A DNA stretch of 64,000 nucleotides, taken from the NCBI RefSeq assembly GCF_000184345.1, contig NC_017583.1, positions 1,488,001 to 1,552,000 of the forward strand, written 5' to 3'. The notes under the pieces are model-generated. The model ran no database searches. It was given only the letters and a program-made list of their open reading frames with translations, and was not told the origin of the DNA. A program made the translations under genes and the position numbers. Source of the stretch: Spirochaeta thermophila DSM 6578 (GTDB lineage: Bacteria > Spirochaetota > Spirochaetia > Winmispirales > Winmispiraceae). Of this stretch, positions 29,402-37,290 are shown in pieces; the stretch's first letter is position 1; every line of letters starts with the position of its first letter.

Positions 29402-29519
29402 GAGGGCAGACACACTGCGTCCTGCTTCAGCCCTCCCGCGGTCCTGCGTATTCGTACCCGCAGGGACCGGAGGAGCTCTCGTACACTCTCCTTGGGGCCT
29501 TCATTGTTTTTTGAATCTT
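29402..29519. other. Intergenic region between divergent operons, no gene seen
   Basis: About 120 bases between two divergent promoters, with no convincing reading frame. Two imperfect hairpins can be drawn: GAGGGC at 29402 with GCCCTC at 29430, and GGTCCTGCG at 29440 with CGCAGGGACC ending at 29468. Neither is followed by a U-run. The stretch may only space the two promoters. Confidence 0.5.
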
Positions 29520-29539
29520 TTTCTTGACTCTTTCGTTTC
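29520..29539. promoter_or_regulatory. Candidate DeoR operator at the rightward promoter
   Basis: TTTC occurs at 29520 and 29531 (11 bases apart), with another at 29536; a TTTT at 29509 continues the phase. These overlap the -35 box of the LplA-like operon promoter, a place where bound repressor would block RNA polymerase. Confidence 0.42.
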
Positions 29540-29551
29540 ATATGATACAAT
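29524..29551 (+). promoter_or_regulatory. Promoter of the rhamnogalacturonan oligosaccharide operon
   Basis: TTGACT and TACAAT separated by 16 bases; five of six matches to the consensus in each box. The predicted leader to the ATG at 29615 is about 57 bases. Confidence 0.75.
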
Positions 29552-29614
29552 CGAAGTAGAGAAAGCCATTCGCTGCTTTCTCCATCATCCCATACGACCA
29601 TGAGGAGGAATGGA

Positions 29615-30913
29615 ATGAGACGCAAAGGCATGTTACTGCTCCTCGTCCTTGTGCTCCTCGCCGGGCTTCCCCTCGGCGCATCGGGCACGGGCGAGACAGA
29701 GGAGAAAGGGGCCACCCTTCGCCTCGCCTGGTGGGGGAATCCCACCAGGGACGAACGTACCCTCAAGGTGGTCGAGCTCTACAAGAGTCGACACCCCGAG
29801 GTGAACATCCTCACGGAGACGACCGGATGGGTGGGATACTGGGACAAGCTCGCCGCACAGGCGGCGGCCAACGATCTCCCCGACATCATCCAGATGGACT
29901 ACTCCTACATCAGACAGTACGGTGGGAAAAACCTCCTGGTCGATCTCACGCCTTTCGTGGACTCCGGGGTCATAGACCTCAAAGGGGTGGACGAGAACCT
30001 CATCCTCGGCGGCAAGGTGGGGGACAAGCTCTACGGTATCAACCTGGGAACCAACTCGTGGTGTCTCATCTATGACCCCGAGGTGATCCAGAGGGCAGGT
30101 CTCACGGAGCCCTCGCCCACCTGGACCATCGACGACTTCGAGGCCATGGCCGTGACCATCTACGAGAAGACGGGAGTCCAGACCATCCCCTTCTCCACCA
30201 CGGATCCACGCCACGCCTTCGAGAACATGCTGAGACAGACGGGCGCATCCTTCTTCGATCCCGCCACCGGGGCATCGCTGGGATTCACCGATCCCGCAGT
30301 CCTCGAGAGATTCTTCGAGGTACAACTGAGGCTCCTCCAGAAGGGGGTGCTCATACGGCCCGACGAGGCTTTCGTGAGCACCACGCCGGAGGAGGGAGCC
30401 TTCGCCCGCGGAAGGTCGTGGGTCGAGTTCCTCTGGAGCAACCAGGTGGTCTCCGCCGCGGCGGCGGCCAAGCGGCCCATCGGGGTGGCCCTTCCTCCCT
30501 ACCTGCCCGGTGCGAAGCGCCCCGGCACGTACTTCAAGCCTTCCATGTTCTTCTCGGTCGCCCAGTCCTCGAAGCTGAAGGAGGAGGCCGCCAGGTTCGT
30601 CAACTTCTTCGTCACCGACATCGAGGCCAACAAGATCCTCCTCGCGGAACGAGGGATTCCCATCGTCCCGGCCGTGAGGGATGCGCTCAAGGCCATCGTG
30701 GATCCCGTGAACCGCCAGGTCTTCGAGTACATCGAGCTCGTGGGCGAGGGGCACAACAGCCCCATCGATCCTCCCGATCCTCCCGGCGCGGGTGAGGTGG
30801 TGAAGCTCTTCAGGACCATCACCCAGGAGGTGCTCTACGGAGTCACCGATCCCAAGACCGCAGCAAAGAAGTTCATGGATCAGGCCAACGAGATCCTCGC
30901 GAGGAACAAGTAG
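29615..30913 (+). CDS. Oligosaccharide ABC transporter substrate-binding protein, LplA-like
   Basis: A 432-residue periplasmic binding protein of the CUT1 class. The signal peptide is MRRKGMLLLLVLVLLAGLPL, then GASGTGETEE with no lipobox cysteine; the mature domain begins TLRLAWWGNPTRDERTLKVV. Other family features are WDKLAAQAAANDLPDIIQMD and EEAARFVNFFVTDIEANKIL. The ATG at 29615 is preferred over one at 29600 because AGGAGG lies six bases before it. It heads an operon with two permeases, a GH105 and a GH4 enzyme. The likely ligand is an unsaturated or rhamnogalacturonan-derived oligosaccharide. Confidence 0.9.
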   Translation: MRRKGMLLLLVLVLLAGLPLGASGTGETEEKGATLRLAWWGNPTRDERTLKVVELYKSRHPEVNILTETTGWVGYWDKLAAQAAANDLPDIIQMDYSYIRQYGGKNLLVDLTPFVDSGVIDLKGVDENLILGGKVGDKLYGINLGTNSWCLIYDPEVIQRAGLTEPSPTWTIDDFEAMAVTIYEKTGVQTIPFSTTDPRHAFENMLRQTGASFFDPATGASLGFTDPAVLERFFEVQLRLLQKGVLIRPDEAFVSTTPEEGAFARGRSWVEFLWSNQVVSAAAAAKRPIGVALPPYLPGAKRPGTYFKPSMFFSVAQSSKLKEEAARFVNFFVTDIEANKILLAERGIPIVPAVRDALKAIVDPVNRQVFEYIELVGEGHNSPIDPPDPPGAGEVVKLFRTITQEVLYGVTDPKTAAKKFMDQANEILARNK

Positions 30914-30947
30914 CCCGACGCGGTCTCCTGTACAACCACGCAGAACC

Positions 30948-30978
30948 AGGGGTCTGCCGGCTTCGGCAGACCCCTTTT
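30948..30978 (+). terminator. Intercistronic terminator-like hairpin after the binding-protein gene
   Basis: A 12-base-pair perfect stem (AGGGGTCTGCCG and complement) with a 4-base loop, followed by TTTT. It sits 34 bases after the stop, before the first permease gene, whose ribosome-binding site follows directly. Probably a leaky terminator. Confidence 0.8.
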
Positions 30979-30992
30979 GAAGGAGCGATCAC

Positions 30993-31922
30993 ATGACATC
31001 CGTTACCACTCGGTATCCCTCACGGGAGAGAAGGACGCGCCTTCGCGACACCCTCGAAGGCTATGCCTTCATCTCCCCCTGGCTGGTGGGATTCTTCGCT
31101 TTCACCTTCTTCCCCATCCTCGCATCACTCTACTTCGCCTTCACCGACTACGACCTCCTCTCGCCCCCCGTCTTCACCGGCCTTTCCAACTTCCGGGCCC
31201 TCCTCAGGGACGACCTCTTCTGGAAGTCCCTCGGGGTCACCTTTCAGTACGCCTTCGTCTCCGTGCCACTGAGGCTCGTCTTCGCCCTGGCGGTGGCGAT
31301 GCTCCTCAACATGAACCTGAGATTCGTGGGGTTCTACCGGGCCGTATACTACATCCCCTCGCTCATCGGGGGGAGCGTGGCCGTGGCGGTCCTCTGGCGA
31401 CGGATCTTCATGAAGGACGGCATCGTCAACATGATGCTCCACTCCCTGGGTATACACTCGGATATTTCATGGATAGGGAATCCCAAGACCGCCCTTCTCA
31501 CGCTCATCCTCCTCGCCGCCTGGCAGTTCGGATCCTCCATGCTCATCTTCCTCGCCGGCCTCAAGCAGATACCCCGGAGCTACTACGAGGCCGCACACAT
31601 AGACGGCGCGAATCCCTTCCAGCGATTCATACACATCACCATCCCCCAGCTCACCCCTCTCATCTTCTTCAATCTGGTGATGCAGCTCATCAACGGTTTC
31701 ACGATCTTCACCCAGGCCTATATAGTAGGAGGCCCCTCCGGGGATCCGATGAACAGCACCCTGGTCTACGCCCTTCAGCTCTACAAGAAGGCCTTCGAGT
31801 TCTATCAGATGGGATACGCATCCGCCATGGCATGGGTGCTCCTCCTCGTCATCGCGATCTTCACCGCGCTCATCTTCAAGTCCTCGTATCTCTGGGTGCA
31901 CTACGAAGCGAAGGAGGGATAG
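30993..31922 (+). CDS. Oligosaccharide ABC transporter permease, LplB-like
   Basis: A 309-residue CUT1 permease with about six membrane spans, the first at residues ~26-48 (GYAFISPWLVGFFAFTFFPI). The coupling loop SYYEAAHIDGANPFQRFIHI lies near residues 190-210. AAGGAG seven to eight bases upstream supports the ATG. Its stop (TAG) directly abuts the start of the next permease. It should pair with that permease and use an ATPase encoded elsewhere. Confidence 0.92.
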   Translation: MTSVTTRYPSRERRTRLRDTLEGYAFISPWLVGFFAFTFFPILASLYFAFTDYDLLSPPVFTGLSNFRALLRDDLFWKSLGVTFQYAFVSVPLRLVFALAVAMLLNMNLRFVGFYRAVYYIPSLIGGSVAVAVLWRRIFMKDGIVNMMLHSLGIHSDISWIGNPKTALLTLILLAAWQFGSSMLIFLAGLKQIPRSYYEAAHIDGANPFQRFIHITIPQLTPLIFFNLVMQLINGFTIFTQAYIVGGPSGDPMNSTLVYALQLYKKAFEFYQMGYASAMAWVLLLVIAIFTALIFKSSYLWVHYEAKEG

Positions 31923-32771
31923 ATGAACTACAGGCAGACGACAAGGATCCTTCGTTCGGTCCTCACCCATGCGGTGGTGATACTCCTGGGGTACGTGATG
32001 ATCTATCCGGTGCTCTGGATGATCGCAAGCTCCCTCAAGGAGAACTCCGAGATCTTCGCCTCGGCTTCGCTCATTCCCCGTGCTCCTTCCTTCGAGGCCT
32101 ACGTGCGGGGGTGGAAAGGGGTGGGCGGGGTCTCGTTCGCCACCTTTTTCCAGAACTCCTTCTTCTACTCCACCATGGCGACCGTGGGTACCCTCCTCTC
32201 CTCCTCCCTGGTTGCCTATGGGTTCGCCCGCATCCGGTTCCGGGGAAGGGCCTTCTGGTTCACCTGTATGCTCCTCACCATGATGCTCCCCTATCAGATC
32301 GTGATGATCCCCCAGTACATCCTCTTCTTCAAACTGGGGTGGGTGAACACCTTCGCCCCCCTCATCGTACCGACCTTCTTCGGCCAGCCCTTCTTCATCT
32401 TCCTCATGATCCAGTTCATAAGGGGTATTCCCCTCGAGCTTGACGAATCCGCGAAGATCGACGGGTGCAGCAGGTTCACCACCTTCAGACACATCATATT
32501 CCCTCTCATGAGCCCCGCCCTGGTGACGAGCGCCATCTTCCAGTTCTACTGGAAGTGGGACGACTTCCTCGGACCGCTCCTCTATCTCAACCGGCCCGTA
32601 CACTACACGGTCTCGCTCGCCCTGAGGATGTTCTCGGATCCCACCACTTCCACGGACTGGGCCGCCATCTTCGCCATGGGGACGCTCTCTCTGGTCCCCA
32701 TCTTCCTCATCTTCATGTTCTTCCAGCGATACCTCGTCGAGGGGATCACAGTCTCCGGATTGAAAGGATAA
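31923..32771 (+). CDS. Oligosaccharide ABC transporter permease, LplC-like
   Basis: A 282-residue CUT1 permease of the MalG type. The first span is at residues ~12-34; the coupling loop LELDESAKIDGCSRFTTFRH is near residues 165-185; the C-terminus RYLVEGITVSGLKG is typical. There is no gap after the preceding permease, whose end (GAAGGAGGG) supplies the ribosome-binding site. Together with the binding protein it forms an importer feeding the two glycosidases encoded downstream. Confidence 0.92.
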   Translation: MNYRQTTRILRSVLTHAVVILLGYVMIYPVLWMIASSLKENSEIFASASLIPRAPSFEAYVRGWKGVGGVSFATFFQNSFFYSTMATVGTLLSSSLVAYGFARIRFRGRAFWFTCMLLTMMLPYQIVMIPQYILFFKLGWVNTFAPLIVPTFFGQPFFIFLMIQFIRGIPLELDESAKIDGCSRFTTFRHIIFPLMSPALVTSAIFQFYWKWDDFLGPLLYLNRPVHYTVSLALRMFSDPTTSTDWAAIFAMGTLSLVPIFLIFMFFQRYLVEGITVSGLKG

Positions 32772-32775
32772 CGCC

Positions 32776-33807
32776 ATGACTATGCCGACCATTGATCCAG
32801 AGAGGCTTCGAGAGATCATCGATCTCGTAGCGAAGAGGACCATGAACGTGGACTTCACGTGGGACTGGCCCGCGGGAGTGGCCTTTCATGGCATCTGCAG
32901 GGCCTGGGAGGCCACAGGGAAGGACGAGTACCTCGAGTTCCTCATCCGGTGGGTGGACGAGTATCTGGAAGTGGGGCTCCCTCCCTTCACCGTGAACGCC
33001 TGTGCCATGGGCCACACCCTCCTCACCCTTCACGAAGCCACGGGCGAGACCCGGTACATGGACCTCGTGATGCAGAAGGTCCGCTACCTCCGGGAGGAGG
33101 CCCCCAGATTCGGGGAGGGAGTGCTCCAACACACGGTGTCCACCAAGAACGACTTCCCGGAGCAGGCATGGGTGGACACCCTCTTCATGGCCGCCTACTT
33201 CCTCCTCCGGGTGGGGGTGACGCTCCAGGACGATGAGATCATCGAGGACGCCCTCTCCCAGTACTACTGGCACGAGGAGCTCCTCCAGGACGAGACCACC
33301 AACCTCTTCTACCACGCCTGGGACAATCTCTCGGGAACCCATCTCTCAGGGATCTTCTGGGGGAGGGGAAACGCATGGGCCGCCCTCACCATGGCGGAGG
33401 CCCTCAGACTCATCGACTACACCTACCCCATGTTCATGCAGATCGAGGGGGCGCTCAGGGATCTCCTGAGCGCCCTGGTGAGACTCCAATCCGAGGAAGG
33501 GCTCTGGCACACGGTGCTCACCGATCCTTCTTCCTATTTGGAGACGAGTGCCTCCGCGGGCATCGCCGCGGCCCTCGTACTCTACGGGCATCCCCTTCAC
33601 GGGAAATATGTCGCACGCGCTCTGAATGGTATAGTCGACAACATCGGGCCCGACGGCTCGGTGCGGAACGTCTCCGCCGGTACCGCAGTGATGAGGGACG
33701 TGGAGGCCTACAAGCAGATACCGAAAAAACGTGTACAGGGATGGGGACAGGGGCTGGCCCTCGTCTTCCTCTCATCTCTACTTCAGCAGCACAAGGAGCA
33801 CGAATGA
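32776..33807 (+). CDS. Unsaturated rhamnogalacturonyl hydrolase (GH105, YteR-like)
   Basis: A 343-residue glycosidase of family GH105 (alpha6/alpha6 barrel). GH105 enzymes hydrate and remove the 4,5-unsaturated uronic acid left at the non-reducing end by rhamnogalacturonan lyases. Family segments: MNVDFTWDWPAGVAFHGI, the catalytic-Asp segment QAWVDTLFMAAYFLLR near residue 136, FYHAWD and GIFWGRGNAWAALTMAEAL. No signal peptide, so it acts in the cytoplasm on imported oligosaccharides. The start has AAAGG upstream. It overlaps the GH4 gene by 4 bases, as expected for a two-step disassembly pathway. Confidence 0.9.
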   Translation: MTMPTIDPERLREIIDLVAKRTMNVDFTWDWPAGVAFHGICRAWEATGKDEYLEFLIRWVDEYLEVGLPPFTVNACAMGHTLLTLHEATGETRYMDLVMQKVRYLREEAPRFGEGVLQHTVSTKNDFPEQAWVDTLFMAAYFLLRVGVTLQDDEIIEDALSQYYWHEELLQDETTNLFYHAWDNLSGTHLSGIFWGRGNAWAALTMAEALRLIDYTYPMFMQIEGALRDLLSALVRLQSEEGLWHTVLTDPSSYLETSASAGIAAALVLYGHPLHGKYVARALNGIVDNIGPDGSVRNVSAGTAVMRDVEAYKQIPKKRVQGWGQGLALVFLSSLLQQHKEHE

Positions 33808-35189
33808 GTCACGTACAACAGTCACTCGAGATCGCCTACATAGGAGGGGGATCCCGCGGATGGGCATGGAAGCTCATGGCGGATCTCGCACTCGAACCCG
33901 CCCTCACCGGAAGGGTCCGCCTCTACGACATCGATCAGGAGGCGGCGCGCCTCAACGAACGGATCGGCAACCGGCTCTCCAGCCGCTCCGATGTGAAGGG
34001 GAAGTGGCACTACGAGACCAGGACGAGCCTCAAGGATGCGCTCGAGGGCGTGGATGTGGTGATCATCTCCATCATGCCCGGCACCTTCAAGGAGATGGAG
34101 GTGGACGTCCATGCGCCCGAGCCCTTCGGGATCTACCAGTCGGTGGGCGACACCACGGGACCGGGCGGCCTGTTCAGGGCCCTGAGGACCATTCCGATCT
34201 ACGAAGAGTTCGCGCAGGCCATCAAGACCTGGGCGCCCAAGGCCTGGGTGATCAACTACACCAACCCCATGGCACTCTGTGTGCGGACCCTCTACGAGGT
34301 GTTCCCGGAGGTGAAGGCCTTCGGATGCTGTCATGAGGTCTTTGGAACCCAGGAACTCCTCGCCTCGATGGTGGTACACGAGGGCCTTGTCCAGGATCCT
34401 CCGCAGCGCAGGGAGATCCACATCAATGTCCTGGGGCTGAACCACTGCACATGGATCGACAGGGCTTCGTTCCGGGGGGTGGACCTCCTCCCGATGTACC
34501 GGCGCTTCGCGGAGCGTCACAGGGAGGAGGGGTTCGAGACAGGGGGCGAACGAACCTGGGAGAACGACTACTTCACGAGCGCCCACAAGGTGAAGTTCGA
34601 CCTCTTCCTGCGGTTCGGACTCATCGCAGCGGCAGGGGACAGACATCTCGCGGAGTTCTTCCCTGTATCCTGGTACTTGAAGGACCCCGAGACCGTGCGC
34701 TCCTGGAAGTTCAGTCTCACCCCGGTCTCCTGGCGGGTGGAGAATCAGAAGTCGCTCGAGGCGCGGGCGCGGAGGCTCGCCTCCGGTGAGGAAGAGGTGG
34801 AGCTCGCCCCGTCGGGAGAGGAAGGGGTCCTCATGCTGAAGGCCATCGCTGGGGTGGAGGAGACGGTGAGCAACGTGAACCTTCCCAACCGAGGACAGAT
34901 CGCCAATCTCCCGCCGGGGACGGTGGTGGAGACCAACGCCCTCTTCAGGTACGACTCGGTGCAACCCGTCCAGGCCGGGGCCCTTCCCTCTTCCCTCCTC
35001 GGTCATCTCACCCGGCATGTGGCACAACAGGAAACCATCTCGAGGGCCGGTCTCGAGCGGAACTGGGACCTCGCCTTCAGGGCCTTCCTCTCCGATCCTC
35101 TCGTAGCCCACCTTTCCCCGAGCGAGGCCGAGAGGCTCTTCTCCCTCATGCGAGAAAAACTCTCGCCCTCGATGCCTGGCTGGGAGTGA
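33804..35189 (+). CDS. lplD: Alpha-galacturonidase (GH4), LplD-like
   Basis: A 461-residue NAD- and metal-dependent glycosidase of family GH4. The Rossmann motif is IAYIGGGSRGWAWKLMADL at residues ~9-27, then LYDIDQEAARLNERIGN, IYQSVGDTTGPGGLFR, VINYTNPMALC, the metal Cys in AFGCCHEVFGTQ, and the His in VLGLNHCTWI. The match to Bacillus LplD is close along the length, so cleavage of alpha-galacturonosides is the best assignment. The true start is the ATG at 33804, overlapping the GH105 stop; the open frame continues upstream but that is inside the GH105 gene. Convergent with ligA, 7 bases away. Confidence 0.92.
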   Translation: MSHVQQSLEIAYIGGGSRGWAWKLMADLALEPALTGRVRLYDIDQEAARLNERIGNRLSSRSDVKGKWHYETRTSLKDALEGVDVVIISIMPGTFKEMEVDVHAPEPFGIYQSVGDTTGPGGLFRALRTIPIYEEFAQAIKTWAPKAWVINYTNPMALCVRTLYEVFPEVKAFGCCHEVFGTQELLASMVVHEGLVQDPPQRREIHINVLGLNHCTWIDRASFRGVDLLPMYRRFAERHREEGFETGGERTWENDYFTSAHKVKFDLFLRFGLIAAAGDRHLAEFFPVSWYLKDPETVRSWKFSLTPVSWRVENQKSLEARARRLASGEEEVELAPSGEEGVLMLKAIAGVEETVSNVNLPNRGQIANLPPGTVVETNALFRYDSVQPVQAGALPSSLLGHLTRHVAQQETISRAGLERNWDLAFRAFLSDPLVAHLSPSEAERLFSLMREKLSPSMPGWE

Positions 35190-35196
35190 GACTCCT

Positions 35197-37290
35197 TCAG
35201 GAGGAGAAGAGATCCGGTTGACGAGGGGGCTCAGATGCCTCTTGCGAGGCAGAGGGCCCCTTCTCTTTCTCATTGAAGGGGTCCACCCCCGCGGCCTTCA
35301 GCATCTCGATGAACTGGTCTTCGGAGACCAGGCGGACACCGAGGGAGCGGGCCTTCTCCAGCTTGGAGCCGGGGTTTTCGCCCACGAGGAGGTGGGTGGT
35401 CTTCGATGAGACACTGCTTACCACTTTCCCGCCGAGAGAGGCGATGAGCTCTTCGGCCTTGCTTCTGGGGGTGAAGTGCCGGAAGCTCCCGGTCACACAC
35501 CAGGCCTGGCCTTCGAAGGGGCCGCCGGAGACCACGGTAGGTCGCTCCTCCTCGAAGGAGAGGCCTGCCTTCCGGAGCTCCTCGATTTCCTTCCGCCACT
35601 CGGGGTCTCTCAGTGTCTCCATGAGCTGCCGGGCGGTCTTCTCACCTATGCCTTCGAGCCGGGTGAGGGCTTCGACATCACCTCTATCGGCGATGGTAAA
35701 GAGCCGGTCGATGCTCGTGATGCCGCCCCGTATGAGGGTCTCGACCACGCTCGGGCCTACCTCCGGGATCCCGAGGGCCACGAGCACGGTGGAGAAGGGG
35801 CGCTTCTTGCTCTCCTCGATGCCCTGGACGATCTGACTGATCTTCTTCTCCCCAAAACCGGGCTCGTCGAGGAGCTTCCAGTAGTCGAAGGTGTAGAGGT
35901 CGGGGATACGCCGGATGTAGCCCTTCTCCACGAGGAAGTCGATGGTCTCGTTCCCCAAGACACGGATGTCCATCTGTTTGGGGCTCACGAAGAACTTGAG
36001 CCTGCCCGTGATCACGGCAGGGCAGTTCCTGTTTGGACAGAAGTGGTGGGCTCCCCGGCGCTCGAGGGGAGAGCCGCACTCGGGGCAGTGTTCGGGCATG
36101 CGCCAGACCGGCACGCCCTCCTCGTTCTTCTCCACCACCTTCTCGATGGCAGGTATGACGTCCCCCCGCTTGGAGATGGCGACGAGGTCGCCGGGTGCGA
36201 GCTCGAGGGCCTGGACGTAGTCCTCGTTGTGGAGGGTGACGTTGGAGATGGTGGAACCCGAGAGCTCAACGGGCTTGAGGCGTGCAACAGGGGTGACGCG
36301 GCCGGTGCGCCCCACCTGGACGTCGATGCGGAGGAGTTCGGTCACGGCCTGTGGGGCCTCGAATTTGTAGGCGATGGCCCATCGTGGATGGTGGCCGGTG
36401 TAGCCGAGGCGTTCCCGGACATCGAGTTCGTTCACCTTGAAGACCAGGCCGTCGATCTGGTAGTCGAGGGTCGCCCGCCCGCTGCGTTCCCTCTCGATGA
36501 AGGTGCGGATGCGGGCTTCACGGTCAGGGGTTCCGGCGGGGAGGCGTTCGTGGCGCGGGTTCACCGGGAATCCCCAGTCGATGAGGTAGTCGAGGCTCTC
36601 GGTGTAGGTGGCGACCGGGAAGGGAAGGTAGCCGTCGTAGGCCAAGAAGTGGAGGGGTACCCGGGCGACCTCGGCGCTGTTCTTCCTGCGCAGTACGCCC
36701 CCTGCGAGGTTGCGGGGGTTGGCGTAGGGGACTTCCATCCGGGCGTTGATCTCGTCGAAGTACTGGAGGGGGAGGTAGACCTCACCCCGGACCACGACCT
36801 CTCCGTTTTCCGGAATGCGCAGGGGGATCTGCCTGATGGTTCTGGCGTTGGGGGTGATGTCGTTCCCCACCCTTCCGTTGCCGCGGGTGACGGCACGATC
36901 GAGGATGCCGCCCCGGTAGTAGAGCACCAGGGAGACGCCGTCGATCTTCTCTTCTATGACGAATCCGAGGGGCTTGCCTGCGGCGCGCTCGGTCTTCTCG
37001 ATCCAGGAGAGGACCTCGGTCTCGGTGTAGGCTTTGTCGAGGCTCAAGACCGGGATGGTGTGTGCGACTTCGGGGAAGTCCACGGTGAGATCGGAGCCCA
37101 CGCGCTGGATGGGGGAATCGGGGCGCCGGAGGTGGGGGAACCGTGTCTCGAGGGTCTTGAGGCGCTCGAAGAGGCTGTCGTATTCCTGGTCGGTGAGGTG
37201 GGGTCGGCCGAGGACGTAGTACTCGTAGTCCGCCCGCTGGAGGAGTTCGACGAGTCGGTCGATCTCCCTCTTGGCTTCCTGCTCGGTCAT
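35197..37290 (-). CDS. ligA: NAD-dependent DNA ligase
   Basis: A 697-residue replication/repair ligase that seals nicks using NAD+. Domains in order: NAD-binding Ia (YEYYVLGRPHLTDQEYDSLF), adenylation domain with catalytic Lys in EEKIDGVSL near residue 117, OB fold, a four-Cys zinc finger (CPECGSPLERRG...FCPNRNC near residue 410), helix-hairpin-helix repeats, and a C-terminal BRCT domain (GQAWCVTGSFRHFTPRSKAEE). The start is ambiguous: GTG at 37293 or ATG at 37290, both overlapping the upstream stop (GTGATGA), so translation is probably coupled to the RlpA-like gene. Confidence 0.96.
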   Translation of the reverse strand: MTEQEAKREIDRLVELLQRADYEYYVLGRPHLTDQEYDSLFERLKTLETRFPHLRRPDSPIQRVGSDLTVDFPEVAHTIPVLSLDKAYTETEVLSWIEKTERAAGKPLGFVIEEKIDGVSLVLYYRGGILDRAVTRGNGRVGNDITPNARTIRQIPLRIPENGEVVVRGEVYLPLQYFDEINARMEVPYANPRNLAGGVLRRKNSAEVARVPLHFLAYDGYLPFPVATYTESLDYLIDWGFPVNPRHERLPAGTPDREARIRTFIERERSGRATLDYQIDGLVFKVNELDVRERLGYTGHHPRWAIAYKFEAPQAVTELLRIDVQVGRTGRVTPVARLKPVELSGSTISNVTLHNEDYVQALELAPGDLVAISKRGDVIPAIEKVVEKNEEGVPVWRMPEHCPECGSPLERRGAHHFCPNRNCPAVITGRLKFFVSPKQMDIRVLGNETIDFLVEKGYIRRIPDLYTFDYWKLLDEPGFGEKKISQIVQGIEESKKRPFSTVLVALGIPEVGPSVVETLIRGGITSIDRLFTIADRGDVEALTRLEGIGEKTARQLMETLRDPEWRKEIEELRKAGLSFEEERPTVVSGGPFEGQAWCVTGSFRHFTPRSKAEELIASLGGKVVSSVSSKTTHLLVGENPGSKLEKARSLGVRLVSEDQFIEMLKAAGVDPFNEKEKGPSASQEASEPPRQPDLFSS

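Noticed and set aside
29440-29468. Hairpin in the DeoR/LplA intergenic region as a terminator
   Set aside because: Stem has a bulge, no U-run on either strand, and no gene ends there.
33375-33803. Upstream extension of the GH4 frame
   Set aside because: It overlaps the GH105 gene, has no GH4 similarity, and the ATG at 33804 with a 4-base overlap fits the conserved N-terminus.
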